DNA of 45,446 bases, from NCBI GenBank assembly GCA_023415495.1, contig JAEZKK010000026.1:1-45446 (forward strand). Direction: 5' to 3'. Made by a program: the position numbers and the translations under genes. Below are positions 33,031 through 40,890 of the stretch, piece after piece. Every line of letters begins with the position of its first letter. Position 1 is the first letter of the stretch. The notes beneath the pieces are model-generated. The model was not told where the DNA came from and searched no databases. It was given only the letters and a program-made list of their open reading frames with translations. This DNA comes from Bacteroidota bacterium. GTDB lineage: Bacteria > Bacteroidota > Bacteroidia > Bacteroidales > P3.

Positions 33031-33176
33031 ATCATAGCATGATTAACTCAGAATCATGCCATGAATTAGTCGAAATCATGCCATGAATTGCCCGGAAACA
33101 TGCCATGAATCAAGCCAATTCATGCCATGAATAGAAGGAAATCATGCCATGATGTTAAAACAATCATGTCATGATA
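33031..33176 (+). repeat. Phased palindrome array B (seven units, exact 22-bp period)
   Basis: Units start at 33031, 33053, 33075, 33097, 33119, 33141 and 33163, every step exactly 22 bp. The consensus is ATCATGCCATGAAT with variants ATCATAGCATGATT, AACATGCCATGAAT, TTCATGCCATGAAT, ATCATGCCATGATG and ATCATGTCATGATA. The core TCATG-C-CATGA is a perfect dyad. The 8-nt spacers differ from one another. It lies in the gap between the SUI1 remnant and the lipoprotein gene at 33340. The rest of that gap (32460-33339) holds only the SPFH promoter, the remnant and AT-rich DNA. Confidence 0.92.
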
Positions 33177-33306
33177 TCAAGAACGAAGTCCCACAAAAAA
33201 AGTTCAAAACAAGACTTTGTCAGATTTAAATCAAATATCTCCACCCCAAAATCAAACAAAAAACAAATTATCCCCCAAATACCCTACATATTCAAAACTA
33301 ATTCCC

Positions 33307-33314
33307 TAACTTTG
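33307..33314 (+). promoter_or_regulatory. -7 box of the small lipoprotein gene
   Basis: TAACTTTG matches TAnnTTTG 25 bp before the ATG at 33340. The -33 region has no clear TTG. Array B ends 130 bp upstream. Confidence 0.5.
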
Positions 33315-33339
33315 CCCTTGAAAAGAAGATAGGATTAGA

Positions 33340-33882
33340 ATGAATAAGAGAAAAATTGCGAGAAAATGCAAAATGTGCACGATTAAAAAAATATGTTTAG
33401 TACTAATAATATTGTGTGTGATTTTGTCTTGTAATCACAGAAGGACAGCAGCGAATTTTATTGAATTAGGAGAAAGCAAAGAGAAATATAAATCTTTAGA
33501 TGAGTATTTAGAAAAGAGAGAATCAAACATTGTAAATGAATTTTGGATAAAGTTTAAGTTTTTAAACAATCCTTATGATCTTGATGAGAAAAACATAATA
33601 TCTATTTATGTCAATTATAGGCTTGTTTATAGGGGGGTATATAAGCAGAATATTGATTTGCAAGGCAATAAAAAAGATTTGTTTGCTGAAGATAATAGAA
33701 TGATAATTATAATGGAAGTCCTTACAGATAAGACTAAAGATATTATCTGGGAACATAGATTTCAATGTAAAACTATCTTTTCTTGGAATGATAATTATAA
33801 GATTATTTATTGTGGATTCTTCCCTACAAATGAGGATGTAGAAAAAGTTATATTTATTCCTCAGTTAGAGCCAATGCTTTAA
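33340..33882 (+). CDS. Small putative lipoprotein, unknown function
   Basis: I do not recognise this 180-residue protein. A basic N-region (MNKRKIARKCK) is followed by a hydrophobic stretch ending VILSC, which resembles a lipobox, then NHRR. A start at the Met at residue 12 (33373) would give a more usual lipoprotein signal and cannot be excluded. The mature part has IISIYVNYRLVYRGVYKQN, NRMIIIMEVLTDKT and DIIWEHRFQCKTIFSWNDNY, suggesting a small beta-sandwich. Another exported protein follows 70 bp later, and array B lies upstream. Confidence 0.65.
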   Translation: MNKRKIARKCKMCTIKKICLVLIILCVILSCNHRRTAANFIELGESKEKYKSLDEYLEKRESNIVNEFWIKFKFLNNPYDLDEKNIISIYVNYRLVYRGVYKQNIDLQGNKKDLFAEDNRMIIIMEVLTDKTKDIIWEHRFQCKTIFSWNDNYKIIYCGFFPTNEDVEKVIFIPQLEPML

Positions 33883-33952
33883 GGTGTTAAAACATAATCA
33901 TTATTGAATTATAAGCAATATGAAATTTACCATTAGTAAGAAATGTAGTATT

Positions 33953-34660
33953 ATGAAAAATATTATGGTGTTATCAGTTTTGTTAATTAGTAATTTTGTT
34001 TTTTCTCAAACATATTATGGGAAAAATGATTTTGGAAAGTTTGAATTTATTAATGATTCAGTTTGTACTGTTAGTTTTTTAGGGCTTCCTTTTTGGGATA
34101 TTGTCGATACTTGCTCTTATATAAAAAATCAAGATACAATATTTTTATCTTCTAAAATGCAGCAATGTGAAATAAAGTATAGGTCTTATGATTCACCTAT
34201 TGGAAAGGGATATCCTGTTTTAATGAAAATATATGAAAAGAGGCAAAAAAAATATGAATTGGTAGGTGAGGTATGGGATTTAGTTTATGATACCTTAAAC
34301 AAAAGGATTGTTTGGAATAAACATTGGGATGGTGATGCATTAATAGTAATCAGAATAGGTCCTTATTATGATATAAGAACAGAAGTAAAACGTCAATCTA
34401 GTACAGATTATTTTGATAAAAAACGTATTATAATTAATATAGATTATGTTCCTACTCGTATATATTTTGATAGTTTCCCATTACTTTTGAAAGGGAACAA
34501 ACTAATTCCATTGGACAAGACAAAAAATGAAACATGTTGGATCGAAAATGGGTTTTACTTTCCCATTATGAGAAAAAGCAAGAAAATAAAAGAATATGAA
34601 ACCATAGGTTATAGGTTAAAAGGCTTAAGAGGATTACCAAGTGGATATGAAATCAAATAA
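33953..34660 (+). CDS. Small exported protein, unknown function
   Basis: From the ATG at 33953 the product is 235 residues, beginning MKNIMVLSVLLISNFVFS and then QTYYG, a signal peptide with a cut before QT. An earlier Met at 33920 adds 11 residues that weaken the signal, so I prefer the later one. The mature part is rich in Tyr, Lys and Asp, with no motif I can name (GKFEFINDSVCTVSFLGLPF, RIGPYYDIRTEVKRQS). It probably forms a transcription unit with the lipoprotein gene before it. The 282-bp gap after it holds only short AT-rich repeats around TCCATTAA and a terminator. Confidence 0.65.
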   Translation: MKNIMVLSVLLISNFVFSQTYYGKNDFGKFEFINDSVCTVSFLGLPFWDIVDTCSYIKNQDTIFLSSKMQQCEIKYRSYDSPIGKGYPVLMKIYEKRQKKYELVGEVWDLVYDTLNKRIVWNKHWDGDALIVIRIGPYYDIRTEVKRQSSTDYFDKKRIIINIDYVPTRIYFDSFPLLLKGNKLIPLDKTKNETCWIENGFYFPIMRKSKKIKEYETIGYRLKGLRGLPSGYEIK

Positions 34661-34896
34661 TGTATAGTTGTATTTGAGGGGGAATATTTAAATCTAATAT
34701 TATTTTGGTTGAGTTCACTGTATCTCCATACTTTGAATATGCGACACTTAAATCAGATAAGAAAATATGTCTAAGTCAGGAGAAAGATAGTAACCATGTG
34801 TCAAAACTAAGTGTAAAACCATTAAAATGTCCATTAAGCCGAAATATCCATTAACTCTGAAATTCAAGTTAGAATGAATTTTTATGTACACAAAAA

Positions 34897-34916
34897 GGGC
34901 GTAAATTAATACGCCC
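34897..34916 (-). terminator. Terminator after the FadL-like gene
   Basis: GGGCGTA (34897-34903) and TACGCCC (34910-34916) form a GC-rich stem with a 6-nt loop. On the minus strand a T5 run follows, so it terminates the FadL-like gene that ends at 34943. Confidence 0.85.
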
Positions 34917-34942
34917 CCATAAAATTTTAAATAAGTTATTTA

Positions 34943-36334
34943 TTAGAATCTAAGTCCTAAGGTTACTTGTGCTATATGTTGAGTATTGCTTAGGTTTACT
35001 CTTGCATCATCGTACTCGTTATATGATGAATTTCCGAATGAATAAGCATATCCAAAGTCTAATACATAATGTTTGCCTCTAATACCAAAGCCAGCTGTAA
35101 TATAATCCTTACCAGCATCATTGATATTGTATTTATAAGGGTTTTGATAAGTAGCATATCCTCCTCTTAATGCAAGATTACCCAATTTAACCTCAGCTCC
35201 GAATCTTAAGTTATGTGTTTCTTTGTACATATTTTCAATAACACTATTTATCCCAACTTCACCTAAGTTATTTGTCCTAAATTTCATTGTTGAATAGTTT
35301 GAATAATCATAATCAGCAGATAAGGTTCCCTTTACTTTTGAATCTTTATCCCCTAAGATTATTGCCATTGAGCCTAAGAACTTAAAAGGAGATTGAATAT
35401 CGTAAAGAATAGGGTCCCATGGTTCTCCTGATTTAGTTTCAAATAATACTTCAGAATAGAAATTCTCCTCTACATTATAATAAGTAGGAGTATGGATTGC
35501 AGCTCCAAGACGAAGGAACTCAATTGGCTGAGCTATAACTCCTGCTTTGAAATTAATACCTGTTGCGTAAAGGTCTAACTGCTCATTATATATATATATA
35601 TCTGTCTCTGCCCCTGTAATATCATGTCTTGTTTCTGCAAAAGAACCGCTTCTATGATACTCTCCAATTGGCATTCCTAAAGTTGCTCCAATATAAAGAA
35701 CATCTTGGTAATTGGTAGAGAAAGATAAGGTCATCTCGTTGGTTGAGCCTGATTCCTTATAAGAACGAATTTGAGAGAATGTTCCTGTTTGAAAAACTGA
35801 AGTATATGCACCTGCAACTGTATCAACTACTTCAGATTTAAAGAAATCATACATAAACATATCGTCATCTGATTTATTGTCAATAATATGTGAGATATAG
35901 GATTTGTTTACTCCTTTTCTTGCAAAAATAGTTCTGTTACCAAATGAGTTTAATCTATTTAATCCAAAAGCAAATTGTGTGTTTTTAAAATTCCCATCAC
36001 TGTTTTTGAAATTAAACAATGCTCCTATATTCCCAAAATTGAAATTACTTCTTGAATCACTTAATTTGTTCCCATTATATTCAGAACCAGTAAAGCCTCC
36101 ATAATATCCCATAGAGATACTTAATTCACTTGTGCTGTATATCCCCAATCCTGCAGGGTTATAGCTTGCTGCTGTAAAATCTCCTCCCAAAGCTCCTATA
36201 GCTCCTGCTTTGGAAATAAAATTAGCTGTACCATTTAGGCCATAGCTTGAAAACCTTAGTGCATCTCCTGGGTCTTGTGCTTGAATATTACCCAAAACGA
36301 ATATGCTTGCTACGAATAAAAGAATCTTTTTCAT
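34943..36334 (-). CDS. FadL/OmpP1/TodX-like outer-membrane transporter
   Basis: The 463-residue protein has a signal peptide (MKKILLFVASIFVLGNIQAQ) and then DALRFSSYGLNGTANFISKA and GAIGALGGDFTAASYNPAGLG, the plug-like N-terminal part of the FadL/OmpP1 family (Asn-Pro-Ala-Gly is diagnostic). The rest is a barrel of about 14 strands ending IAQVTLGLRF with C-terminal Phe. FadL proteins admit fatty acids and other hydrophobic compounds. It follows the Tyr-rich lipoprotein gene by 53 bp and is in the same operon. A FadL-like gene near proS is common in Bacteroidota. Confidence 0.88.
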   Translation of the reverse strand: MKKILLFVASIFVLGNIQAQDPGDALRFSSYGLNGTANFISKAGAIGALGGDFTAASYNPAGLGIYSTSELSISMGYYGGFTGSEYNGNKLSDSRSNFNFGNIGALFNFKNSDGNFKNTQFAFGLNRLNSFGNRTIFARKGVNKSYISHIIDNKSDDDMFMYDFFKSEVVDTVAGAYTSVFQTGTFSQIRSYKESGSTNEMTLSFSTNYQDVLYIGATLGMPIGEYHRSGSFAETRHDITGAETDIYIYNEQLDLYATGINFKAGVIAQPIEFLRLGAAIHTPTYYNVEENFYSEVLFETKSGEPWDPILYDIQSPFKFLGSMAIILGDKDSKVKGTLSADYDYSNYSTMKFRTNNLGEVGINSVIENMYKETHNLRFGAEVKLGNLALRGGYATYQNPYKYNINDAGKDYITAGFGIRGKHYVLDFGYAYSFGNSSYNEYDDARVNLSNTQHIAQVTLGLRF

Positions 36335-36387
36335 ATTTATCTATCTTTTTTTGTTTTAAATATTATTTTTTGTTTTATCTATTCAAA

Positions 36388-37650
36388 TTATCTTCTACTT
36401 CCACTACTTCTTGAACTTGATGAACTTGAACCAGAACTTGATGAACGTGTTCCGCTGCTTGAACTTGAAGAACGGCTTGGAGAACTATAAGTACTTCTTG
36501 AGCTATTAGAATTATTTGAACGGCTTGGAGAAGAATTTCTTATGTTTTCTGATGACCTATTGTTTTGATTATAATTTCTTGGATTAGTTCTGTATTCATT
36601 ATTATTTCTTGGTTGACGAACCGATGGAGGGGTATATTTCCTTGTTGGTTGATTAGGAGATGTAACTCTTTGGTTATTTTGATGAGTTTGTCTGTTTTGT
36701 GGTTTTGACAATACCCTATTATTTTGAGGGTTTACTCTTGTATTTTGATTATTAATTCTTGTGTTTGGAGTACTTATCCTTTTGTTGCCATCATTATTTC
36801 TGACAGCATCTCTTGTTTGAGGAATATTATTATCTCTTGTTTGCCTTATAGTGTTATCATTTCTTTTAGTTGGAATATCTATGCTTCTTTGAGTATTCCT
36901 TTCATTATATACATCTGAGAAAGTTCTTGAACCTTTAGAACCAGAGGAGTTTGTACCAAGATGTCCTGTGGCTAATCCTCCACTTCTTGAAATATTCCCA
37001 TTTGGATTAAACTGACTTCTACCTCCGTAGTAATTTGAATTATTATCTCTACTATTATAATAGTATACATAGTTATTATAATTCCAATAATATGGGTTAT
37101 AGTAATAAGGATTATAGTATCCGTAATGCCATCCCCAATAAGAATAAGGGTTATAATATCCATAATTCCATCCCCAATAAGAAGAATAATAGGAAGGATA
37201 CCACCAATTATATCCGAAATATATACTTGTTCCCCAATAATATGGATTATAAGTATACCAATACATGTCGGTATAATAGTCATGGTAATAGCTTGACCAT
37301 ACGAAAGGACGATGGAAACGACGAATCCTTGCAGTATAAGCATAGTCGTAATAATCATCCTCATTGTATTGAGAATAATCCTCATAATATCCTTGTTGAG
37401 TTTCGTCTTGTTCAGAATAATAAACGGTGTCATTCTGAATTTCTTCTGAATAGTTCTTGGTATTATTACTATAATTTGGGTCTTGGTATACTTCTTGTTT
37501 AACTACTCTCTCTGGCTTTGGCATTTCATAAGACCCGTAAACATCGTCGTAATAAACCTTTTCCATTTGGAGAGAACATCCGCTAAACAAAATAGTTGCA
37601 GCAACTATAAAGCCTCCCAAATGAACATTAAATTTGATCTTGTTTTTCAT
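36388..37650 (-). CDS. Low-complexity Tyr/Trp-rich lipoprotein
   Basis: This 420-residue protein is a lipoprotein by its signal (TILFSGC with the acylated Cys25). After an acidic, Tyr-rich start (EKVYYDDVYGSYEMP) comes an aromatic core near residues 110-205, dominated by Tyr, Trp, Asn, Pro and Gly (for example YWGWNYGYYNPYSYWGWHYG). It is followed by a long Arg/Asn/Gln stretch and a Ser-rich tail ending SSGSRR. No enzyme motif is visible. Such composition suggests an unfolded surface layer or a cell-wall/DNA-interacting tail. The C-terminal 200 residues are strongly basic. It is the first gene of an operon with the FadL-like porin. Confidence 0.75.
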   Translation of the reverse strand: MKNKIKFNVHLGGFIVAATILFSGCSLQMEKVYYDDVYGSYEMPKPERVVKQEVYQDPNYSNNTKNYSEEIQNDTVYYSEQDETQQGYYEDYSQYNEDDYYDYAYTARIRRFHRPFVWSSYYHDYYTDMYWYTYNPYYWGTSIYFGYNWWYPSYYSSYWGWNYGYYNPYSYWGWHYGYYNPYYYNPYYWNYNNYVYYYNSRDNNSNYYGGRSQFNPNGNISRSGGLATGHLGTNSSGSKGSRTFSDVYNERNTQRSIDIPTKRNDNTIRQTRDNNIPQTRDAVRNNDGNKRISTPNTRINNQNTRVNPQNNRVLSKPQNRQTHQNNQRVTSPNQPTRKYTPPSVRQPRNNNEYRTNPRNYNQNNRSSENIRNSSPSRSNNSNSSRSTYSSPSRSSSSSSGTRSSSSGSSSSSSRSSGSRR

Positions 37651-37748
37651 GATATATTTTTTTTCTAATATTCCTTGTATTTACGTAGCAAATTTCGTGC
37701 CATTTCTTGTTTTGATAATAAATCCAATGCTAATAGAAATAAAATCTG

Positions 37749-37756
37749 TATTTTTG
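37749..37756 (+). promoter_or_regulatory. -7 box of proS
   Basis: TATTTTTG matches TAnnTTTG 31 bp before the proS ATG. The -33 box is not clear. Confidence 0.5.
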
Positions 37757-37787
37757 CACTTAGAAATTTAATATATTATATATAGTA

Positions 37788-39260
37788 ATGGCAAAAGATT
37801 TTGTAACACGAGAAGAAAACTATTCAGAATGGTATAATGAATTGGTAGTGAGAGCTGACTTAGCTGAGAATTCTGCAGTTAGAGGTTGTATGGTTATCAA
37901 GCCTTATGGTTATGCAATTTGGGAAAAGATGCAAGCAGCACTTGATAAAATGTTTAAAGATACAGGACATCAAAATGCTTATTTCCCTTTGTTTATTCCC
38001 AAATCTTATTTTGAAAAGGAGGCAGAGCATGTTGAGGGTTTTGCAAAGGAATGTGCCGTTGTAACTCATCACCGTCTTAGAGCAAAAAGCGATGGAAAAG
38101 GATTAGAACCTGACCCATCAGCTAAGCTTGAGGAAGAATTAATTGTTCGTCCAACAAGTGAAACCATAATTTGGGATACTTATCGTGGTTGGATTAAATC
38201 TTATCGCGACTTGCCTATTCTTGTTAATCAATGGGCAAATGTTGTTCGTTGGGAAATGAGAACAAGAATGTTTCTTCGTACTGCTGAATTTCTATGGCAA
38301 GAAGGACATACTGCTCACGAAACATCAGAGGAGGCTATTGAGGAAACAAAGAAAATGTTAGAAGTATATGCCAATTTTGCTGAAAATTTTATGGCTGTAC
38401 CAGTTCTAAAGGGAGTTAAATCCCCAAACGAACGCTTTGCAGGAGCTTTAGATACCTATTGTATTGAAGCTTTAATGCAAGATGGGAAAGCTCTTCAAGC
38501 TGGAACATCTCACTTCCTTGGTCAAAACTTTGCTAAGGCATTTGATGTGAAATTCCTTTCTAAAGAGAATAAATTAGAATACGTTTGGGCAACCTCCTGG
38601 GGTGTATCTACAAGATTAATGGGAGCATTAATAATGTCTCATTCGGATGATAATGGTTTAGTACTTCCTCCAAAGCTTGCTCCAATTCAGGTTGTAATTA
38701 TTCCAATTTCAAAAGGAGAAGATCAAAAAGCAATGGTTGACTCTCATGCAGAAAAACTTTGCTCAGAACTTAGAGCAAAAGGAATATCTGTAAAATATGA
38801 TGATAGAGATGCCTATAAACCTGGTTGGAAATTTAACGAATATGAGTTTAAGGGAGTCCCAGTAAGAATAACTTTGGGAGCAAGAGACCTTGAAAAAGGA
38901 TTGGTTGAGATAGCAAGAAGAGATACCCTAAGTAAAGAATCTGTTTCAATCGAAGGATTAAGCTCAATGATAGAAAAGCTTTTAGAAGATATTCAAGACA
39001 ATATATTTAATAAGTCATTTAACTTTAGAAAAGAAAGCACAAGAGAAGTGAACTCTTGGGAAGAATTCTTAGTTGAAATTGAAAAAGGAGGTTTCCTTGA
39101 ATGCCATTGGGATGGAACTCCAGAAACGGAAGAAAAAATAAAAGAACTTACAAAAGCAACAATTCGTTGTATCCCTTTGGATGCAAAAGAAGAAGAAGGT
39201 AAATGCATCCTTACAGGGAAGCTTTCAAAACAAAGAGTTGTATTTGCAAGGGCTTATTAA
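37788..39260 (+). CDS. proS: Prolyl-tRNA synthetase (archaeal/eukaryal-type, short form)
   Basis: ProS attaches proline to tRNA-Pro. The 490-residue protein lacks the editing insertion of the long bacterial form, so it is the short (eukaryote-like) type usual in Bacteroidota. Class II motifs: FPLFIPKSYFEKEAEHVEGFAKE (in two pieces), motif 2 VVRWEMRTRMFLRTAEFLWQEGHTAH and motif 3 region with GVSTRLMGALIMSHSDDNGLVLPP. The anticodon domain follows (APIQVVIIPI), and a C-terminal domain ends in a Tyr (RVVFARAY), as this type requires. It is divergent from the lipoprotein gene. Confidence 0.97.
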   Translation: MAKDFVTREENYSEWYNELVVRADLAENSAVRGCMVIKPYGYAIWEKMQAALDKMFKDTGHQNAYFPLFIPKSYFEKEAEHVEGFAKECAVVTHHRLRAKSDGKGLEPDPSAKLEEELIVRPTSETIIWDTYRGWIKSYRDLPILVNQWANVVRWEMRTRMFLRTAEFLWQEGHTAHETSEEAIEETKKMLEVYANFAENFMAVPVLKGVKSPNERFAGALDTYCIEALMQDGKALQAGTSHFLGQNFAKAFDVKFLSKENKLEYVWATSWGVSTRLMGALIMSHSDDNGLVLPPKLAPIQVVIIPISKGEDQKAMVDSHAEKLCSELRAKGISVKYDDRDAYKPGWKFNEYEFKGVPVRITLGARDLEKGLVEIARRDTLSKESVSIEGLSSMIEKLLEDIQDNIFNKSFNFRKESTREVNSWEEFLVEIEKGGFLECHWDGTPETEEKIKELTKATIRCIPLDAKEEEGKCILTGKLSKQRVVFARAY

Positions 39261-39282
39261 AAAATACAAAGATAAATAGAAT

Positions 39283-39750
39283 ATGAATAAGGAGTTTATG
39301 CAAGCAGCTATCGATACAGCTATCGATAATATTAAAATTAATAATGGAGGACCTTTTGGAGCTGTTATTGTGAAGGATGGAAAACTAATTGCAAAATCTC
39401 CTAATACAGTAACTACTTCCAACGACCCAACAGCTCATGCAGAGATTAATGCAATAAGACTTGCTTGCAAAGTGCTTAACACCTTCGACCTTTCAGGTTG
39501 TGAGATTTATTCCTCTTGCGAACCCTGCCCTATGTGTTTATCTGCAATCTATTGGGCAAGAATATCAAAGGTTTATTATGCTGCAGATAGGTTTGATGCA
39601 AAGGATGCTGGCTTTGATGATTCTTTTATTTATAATGAAATATCTCTTAGCGATGGAGAAAGAAGTATTTATATGGAAAATATAATGAAAAAGGAAGGAG
39701 AATTACCTTTTGAGTTATGGAAAGAGGCAGAAAACAAAACCCAATACTAA
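39283..39750 (+). CDS. Nucleoside/guanine deaminase of the cytidine deaminase superfamily
   Basis: The 155-residue enzyme has the zinc sites His52-Ala-Glu54 (AHAEINAI) and PCPMC with Cys82 and Cys85. GGPFGAVIVKDGKLIAKSPNTVTTSNDPTAH (in parts) and DAKDAGFDDSFIYNEI closely recall Bacillus GuaD, which converts guanine to xanthine, including its C-terminal pattern ending LWKEAENKTQY. A tRNA adenosine deaminase (TadA) would lack this tail. The call is guanine deaminase with the caution that related enzymes accept other bases. It follows proS by 22 bp and precedes prfB by 7 bp. Confidence 0.85.
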   Translation: MNKEFMQAAIDTAIDNIKINNGGPFGAVIVKDGKLIAKSPNTVTTSNDPTAHAEINAIRLACKVLNTFDLSGCEIYSSCEPCPMCLSAIYWARISKVYYAADRFDAKDAGFDDSFIYNEISLSDGERSIYMENIMKKEGELPFELWKEAENKTQY

Positions 39751-39757
39751 TTAAGTT

Positions 39758-40838
39758 ATGACCATAGACGAAAGAATTAAAGATTTCGATGAAAGAGTTA
39801 CGGCTCTAAGGAGGTTTCTTTGACATCGATAATAAGAAGAAACAAATAGAAGAAGAAACTAAGATTACTCTTAGTGAGGGCTTTTGGAATGACGCTAAAG
39901 AAGCAGAAAAATTCCTGAAAAAGATAAACGAAAAAAAGGTATGGACTAATATATTTGATAAAATCATTCAAGCTTTTGAGGATGTAAAGGTTTGGAAGGA
40001 ATTCTTTGAAGGAGGGGAATGTAAAGAAGAGGAATTGGATGAACATCTTGACAATCTTGAGAAATTAATTCTTGACCTTGAGTTTAAAAACATGTTAAGC
40101 AATGAGGAAGATAAGCTTAGTGCAATAATTACAATTAATGCTGGAGCTGGAGGAACTGAGAGTTGCGATTGGGCTGAGATGCTAATGAGGATGTATATTC
40201 GATATGCAGAAAGAAATAATTTTAAGGTAAATGAGGTGGATTTACAGGGTGGGGATGTTGCAGGGATTAAAAGTGTAACCTTGGAAATCGACGGAGAGTT
40301 TGCATATGGATACCTTAAAGGGGAGAATGGAGTACATAGATTAGTAAGACTTTCTCCATTCGACTCAGCTAATAAACGCCATACTTCTTTTGCTTCAGTT
40401 TATACCTATCCAATGATTGACGAAAATATTGAAATAAATGTTAACCCTTCGGATATAGAATGGGATACTTTCCGCTCTGGAGGTCCAGGAGGACAAAACG
40501 TAAACAAGGTAGAGACGGCAGTCCGTTTGCATTATAAACCAGAGAATATTGTTATTGAATGTCAACAAACACGTTCTCAATTGCAAAATAGAGAGAAAGC
40601 TATTCAGATGCTTAAGAGCCAACTCTATGAAATAGAACTTAGGAAAAAGAGAGAAAAGATAGCCCAAATTGAAGGTGCTAAGAAAAAAATTGAATGGGGT
40701 TCTCAAATCCGGAACTATGTTCTTCATCCATATAAATTGGTTAAAGACCTTAGAACAAACGTCGAAACCTCTAACACCCAAGCAGTGCTAGACGGAGATT
40801 TAGACGAATTCATTAAAGCTTATTTAATGGAATTCTAA
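39758..40838 (+). CDS. prfB: Peptide chain release factor 2, with +1 programmed frameshift
   Basis: RF2 ends translation at UGA and UAA. The gene is in two frames. The first begins at the ATG 39758 and reads MTIDERIKDFDERVTALRRF plus L before an in-frame TGA at 39821-39823. The site is AGGAGG, TTT, CTT-TGA-C, the classic internal Shine-Dalgarno plus CTT slip site. After skipping T39821 the second frame starts GAC (DIDNKKKQIEEE) and continues to 40838, giving 359 residues in all. SPF in RLVRLSPFDSANKR reads the stop codon, and GGQ in RSGGPGGQNVNK triggers release. Confidence 0.96.
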
Positions 40839-40890
40839 TAAATTATAATTGAATTGCCTTCAGTTTTTCACTTTCTCAAGGTTAATAAAC

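Noticed and set aside
34815..34870. TCCATTAA repeats in the gap after the 235-residue exported protein as a fifth phased array
   Set aside because: Copies are 12 and 17 bp apart and lack dyads, so they do not share the 21-22 bp geometry.
36972..37502. Long open frames overlapping the Tyr-rich lipoprotein (both strands)
   Set aside because: They arise from the biased TAT/AAT codons of the lipoprotein; none has a start region or known motif, while the lipoprotein has a lipobox.
39758..40034. prfB as a pseudogene or sequencing error because of the in-frame TGA
   Set aside because: The AGGAGG-TTT-CTT-TGA-C context is the conserved RF2 programmed frameshift site and the downstream frame is intact.
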